Assembly: GCA_002402295.1 (NCBI GenBank)
Contig: DHFO01000018.1
Coordinates: 1-5,467 of the forward strand
Direction of reading: 5' to 3'
Source of the DNA: Caldiserica bacterium UBA4822
Lineage (GTDB): Bacteria > Caldisericota > Caldisericia > Cryosericales > Cryosericaceae
DNA length: 5,467 bases
Position 1 is the first letter of the stretch. Each line of letters opens with the position of its first letter. This document shows, one piece after another, positions 4,392 to 5,467 of this stretch. The notes below the pieces were generated by a model. That model worked only from the letters and a program-made list of their open reading frames with translations. It was not told where the DNA came from and did no database searches. Position numbers and translations under genes: made by a program.

Positions 4392-5467
4392 CAGAGTCCC
4401 TCCGAGCCAGGACGATACGTCAGAAGGCTTTCGCTCTCCTGCACTGGTGCCGCCTCTTTGTGACCTGCATGTTTCTTGGCGGCCGCCGCTTCATACTCGC
4501 GCAAAGAAAGTCCCGTCGCCACACTGAACATCGGGGCCATCTGGTTTAGGTACGATTCGGCGAACATAGTCGGATCGTACTTGGCGACATCCAGCAGCAG
4601 GCGATTGAGTTCGACCGTAAACCCGGTCGACAGCTCGATGTAGTCCACGATGCCCTTCAGGTTCGCCATCCCGCCCGACAGAATGATGTGCAGCGGGCGG
4701 TCGCTCTCGAAGCGCGTCGTATAGTAGTTCAGCGAACGCCGTATTTCCAGCACCAGCTCGTCAATGACGGGAAGCACCGCGCTGGTCACGCGCTCGGCAT
4801 CGGAACCCGGTTCCAGGTTGGCATCCGGGTCGATGTTCGCGGTTTCCTGCTTCAGCTCCTCCGCCTGCTCGAGGTCCACGCCCATGGCCCCTGCAATGGC
4901 CTGTGACACGCGCGTTCCTCCAAACGGAATCATGCGCGTCAGACGGATCATGGACTGGTCCGCCACGTTGATGGAGGTGATGGTCGCGCCGATGTTCACC
5001 ATGACGATGGTCTTGGCATCCAGGTCCGGCCGCTTATAGGCAATGTGGTCGACCAGGCGAAGTTCGGCAAACGGTTCGACCTCGATGAACACGGGTTCGA
5101 GCTGAGTCTTACGCAGAACACCCACGAGGGCGTTCACGATATCGAGGGGTGCCGCTGCAACGAGACAGTTGACCTTGACCCCGCCGTCGTCCGTCTTGTT
5201 GCGCGACAGGACCTGATAGTCGAACACTGCCTCTTCAATAGGGTAGGAGATGTGCTTCTCCATCTCCCACTTGATGATGTCGCCCAGGGGCTGCCTTGGA
5301 ATCTCGTCCACCGTGATCTGTCTGACCGTGACAAGCTGGCCGGACACTGAAGCGGAAACACGCCTGCCCACAAAGGAGTGCAGAGACAGCAGAGACCCGA
5401 GAGCCTCGCTGATGGGGTCGCCCTTGACGATCTTCCCCTCCTCGATGGCCCCCTCCGGCGTCGGGAC
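4391..5467 (-). CDS. pilM: Type IV pilus assembly ATPase-like protein PilM (5' end outside window)
   Basis: PilM is a cytoplasmic actin/FtsA-like protein (SHS2 domain) that binds ATP and the PilN N-terminus and supports pilus assembly. The window holds 358 residues and the frame stays open to the right edge, beginning VPTPEGAIEEGKIVKGDPIS, a typical PilM N-terminal segment. The true start therefore lies further right, probably a few tens of codons away. The GTG at 5371 is an internal codon, not the start. Counting from the first visible codon, WEMEKHISYPIEEAVFDY lies at 67-84, the phosphate-binding strand VNIGATITSINV at 157-168, RMIPFGGTRVSQAIAGAMG at 178-196 with the following AEELKQE, and the adenosine motif LSGGMANLKGI at 263-273. 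It ends in ATGLSLREYE, the usual family end, followed by about 30 extra residues rich in Ala, Lys and Glu. All nucleotide-binding elements look intact. Confidence 0.94.
   Translation of the reverse strand, partial: VPTPEGAIEEGKIVKGDPISEALGSLLSLHSFVGRRVSASVSGQLVTVRQITVDEIPRQPLGDIIKWEMEKHISYPIEEAVFDYQVLSRNKTDDGGVKVNCLVAAAPLDIVNALVGVLRKTQLEPVFIEVEPFAELRLVDHIAYKRPDLDAKTIVMVNIGATITSINVADQSMIRLTRMIPFGGTRVSQAIAGAMGVDLEQAEELKQETANIDPDANLEPGSDAERVTSAVLPVIDELVLEIRRSLNYYTTRFESDRPLHIILSGGMANLKGIVDYIELSTGFTVELNRLLLDVAKYDPTMFAESYLNQMAPMFSVATGLSLREYEAAAAKKHAGHKEAAPVQESESLLTYRPGSEGL

Noticed and set aside
3768..4463. Plus-strand open frames opposite pilN and the end of pilM
   Set aside because: They are antisense to clearly conserved pil genes and have no ribosome binding site or recognisable domain.
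5369..5371. GTG as the start of pilM
   Set aside because: The frame remains open upstream to the window edge and encodes typical PilM residues (PTPEGAIEEGKIV), so this GTG is internal.

Overview
The window carries nine genes, all on the minus strand, so the biological order runs from the right edge to the left. There is no mobile element, CRISPR array, tRNA or rRNA, and no gene-free stretch longer than about 100 bases. The mix points to a moderately GC-rich bacterium with type IV pili. It has a Bacillus-type elongation factor P and an efp/Asp23/nusB gene order familiar from Bacillota and some deep-branching Gram-positive-like lineages. An uncultured Bacillota or Caldisericota-like organism would fit, but the sequence does not settle the taxon.

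Region 1 (right edge to about 2813) is the inner-membrane part of a type IV pilus cluster: pilM (5' end outside the window), pilN, pilO and a 111-residue single-pass membrane protein with no clear family. The pil genes are tightly packed: pilM and pilN share one base (TGATG), pilN and pilO overlap by 8 bases, and the small membrane gene follows pilO after 9 bases. PilM should be the cytoplasmic actin-like protein that grips the INLLP motif at the PilN N-terminus; PilN and PilO are paired bitopic proteins linking it to the cell envelope.

Region 2 (2789 to 1604) holds an M24B metallopeptidase (Xaa-Pro dipeptidase/aminopeptidase type) with its own good ribosome binding site. A 103-base intergenic region follows. 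It contains the only convincing promoter in the window (TTGACG, 17-base spacer, TAGAAT) and a perfect AGGAGG site placed for a TTG-started efp.

Region 3 (1603 to 1) is a compact housekeeping operon reading from that promoter: efp, an Asp23/Gls24 family gene, nusB, a GTG-started acylphosphatase overlapping the nusB stop codon by 4 bases, and the first ten codons of another gene that leaves the window. EF-P rescues ribosomes stalled on proline runs and NusB acts in transcription antitermination.

Most of the window is ordinary, well-conserved biology and I see no clearly new system. The points most worth a second look are the unrecognised 111-residue protein in the pilus cluster (including its Pro-Pro-Pro motif, next to efp), the short acylphosphatase, and the TTG start and promoter of efp.
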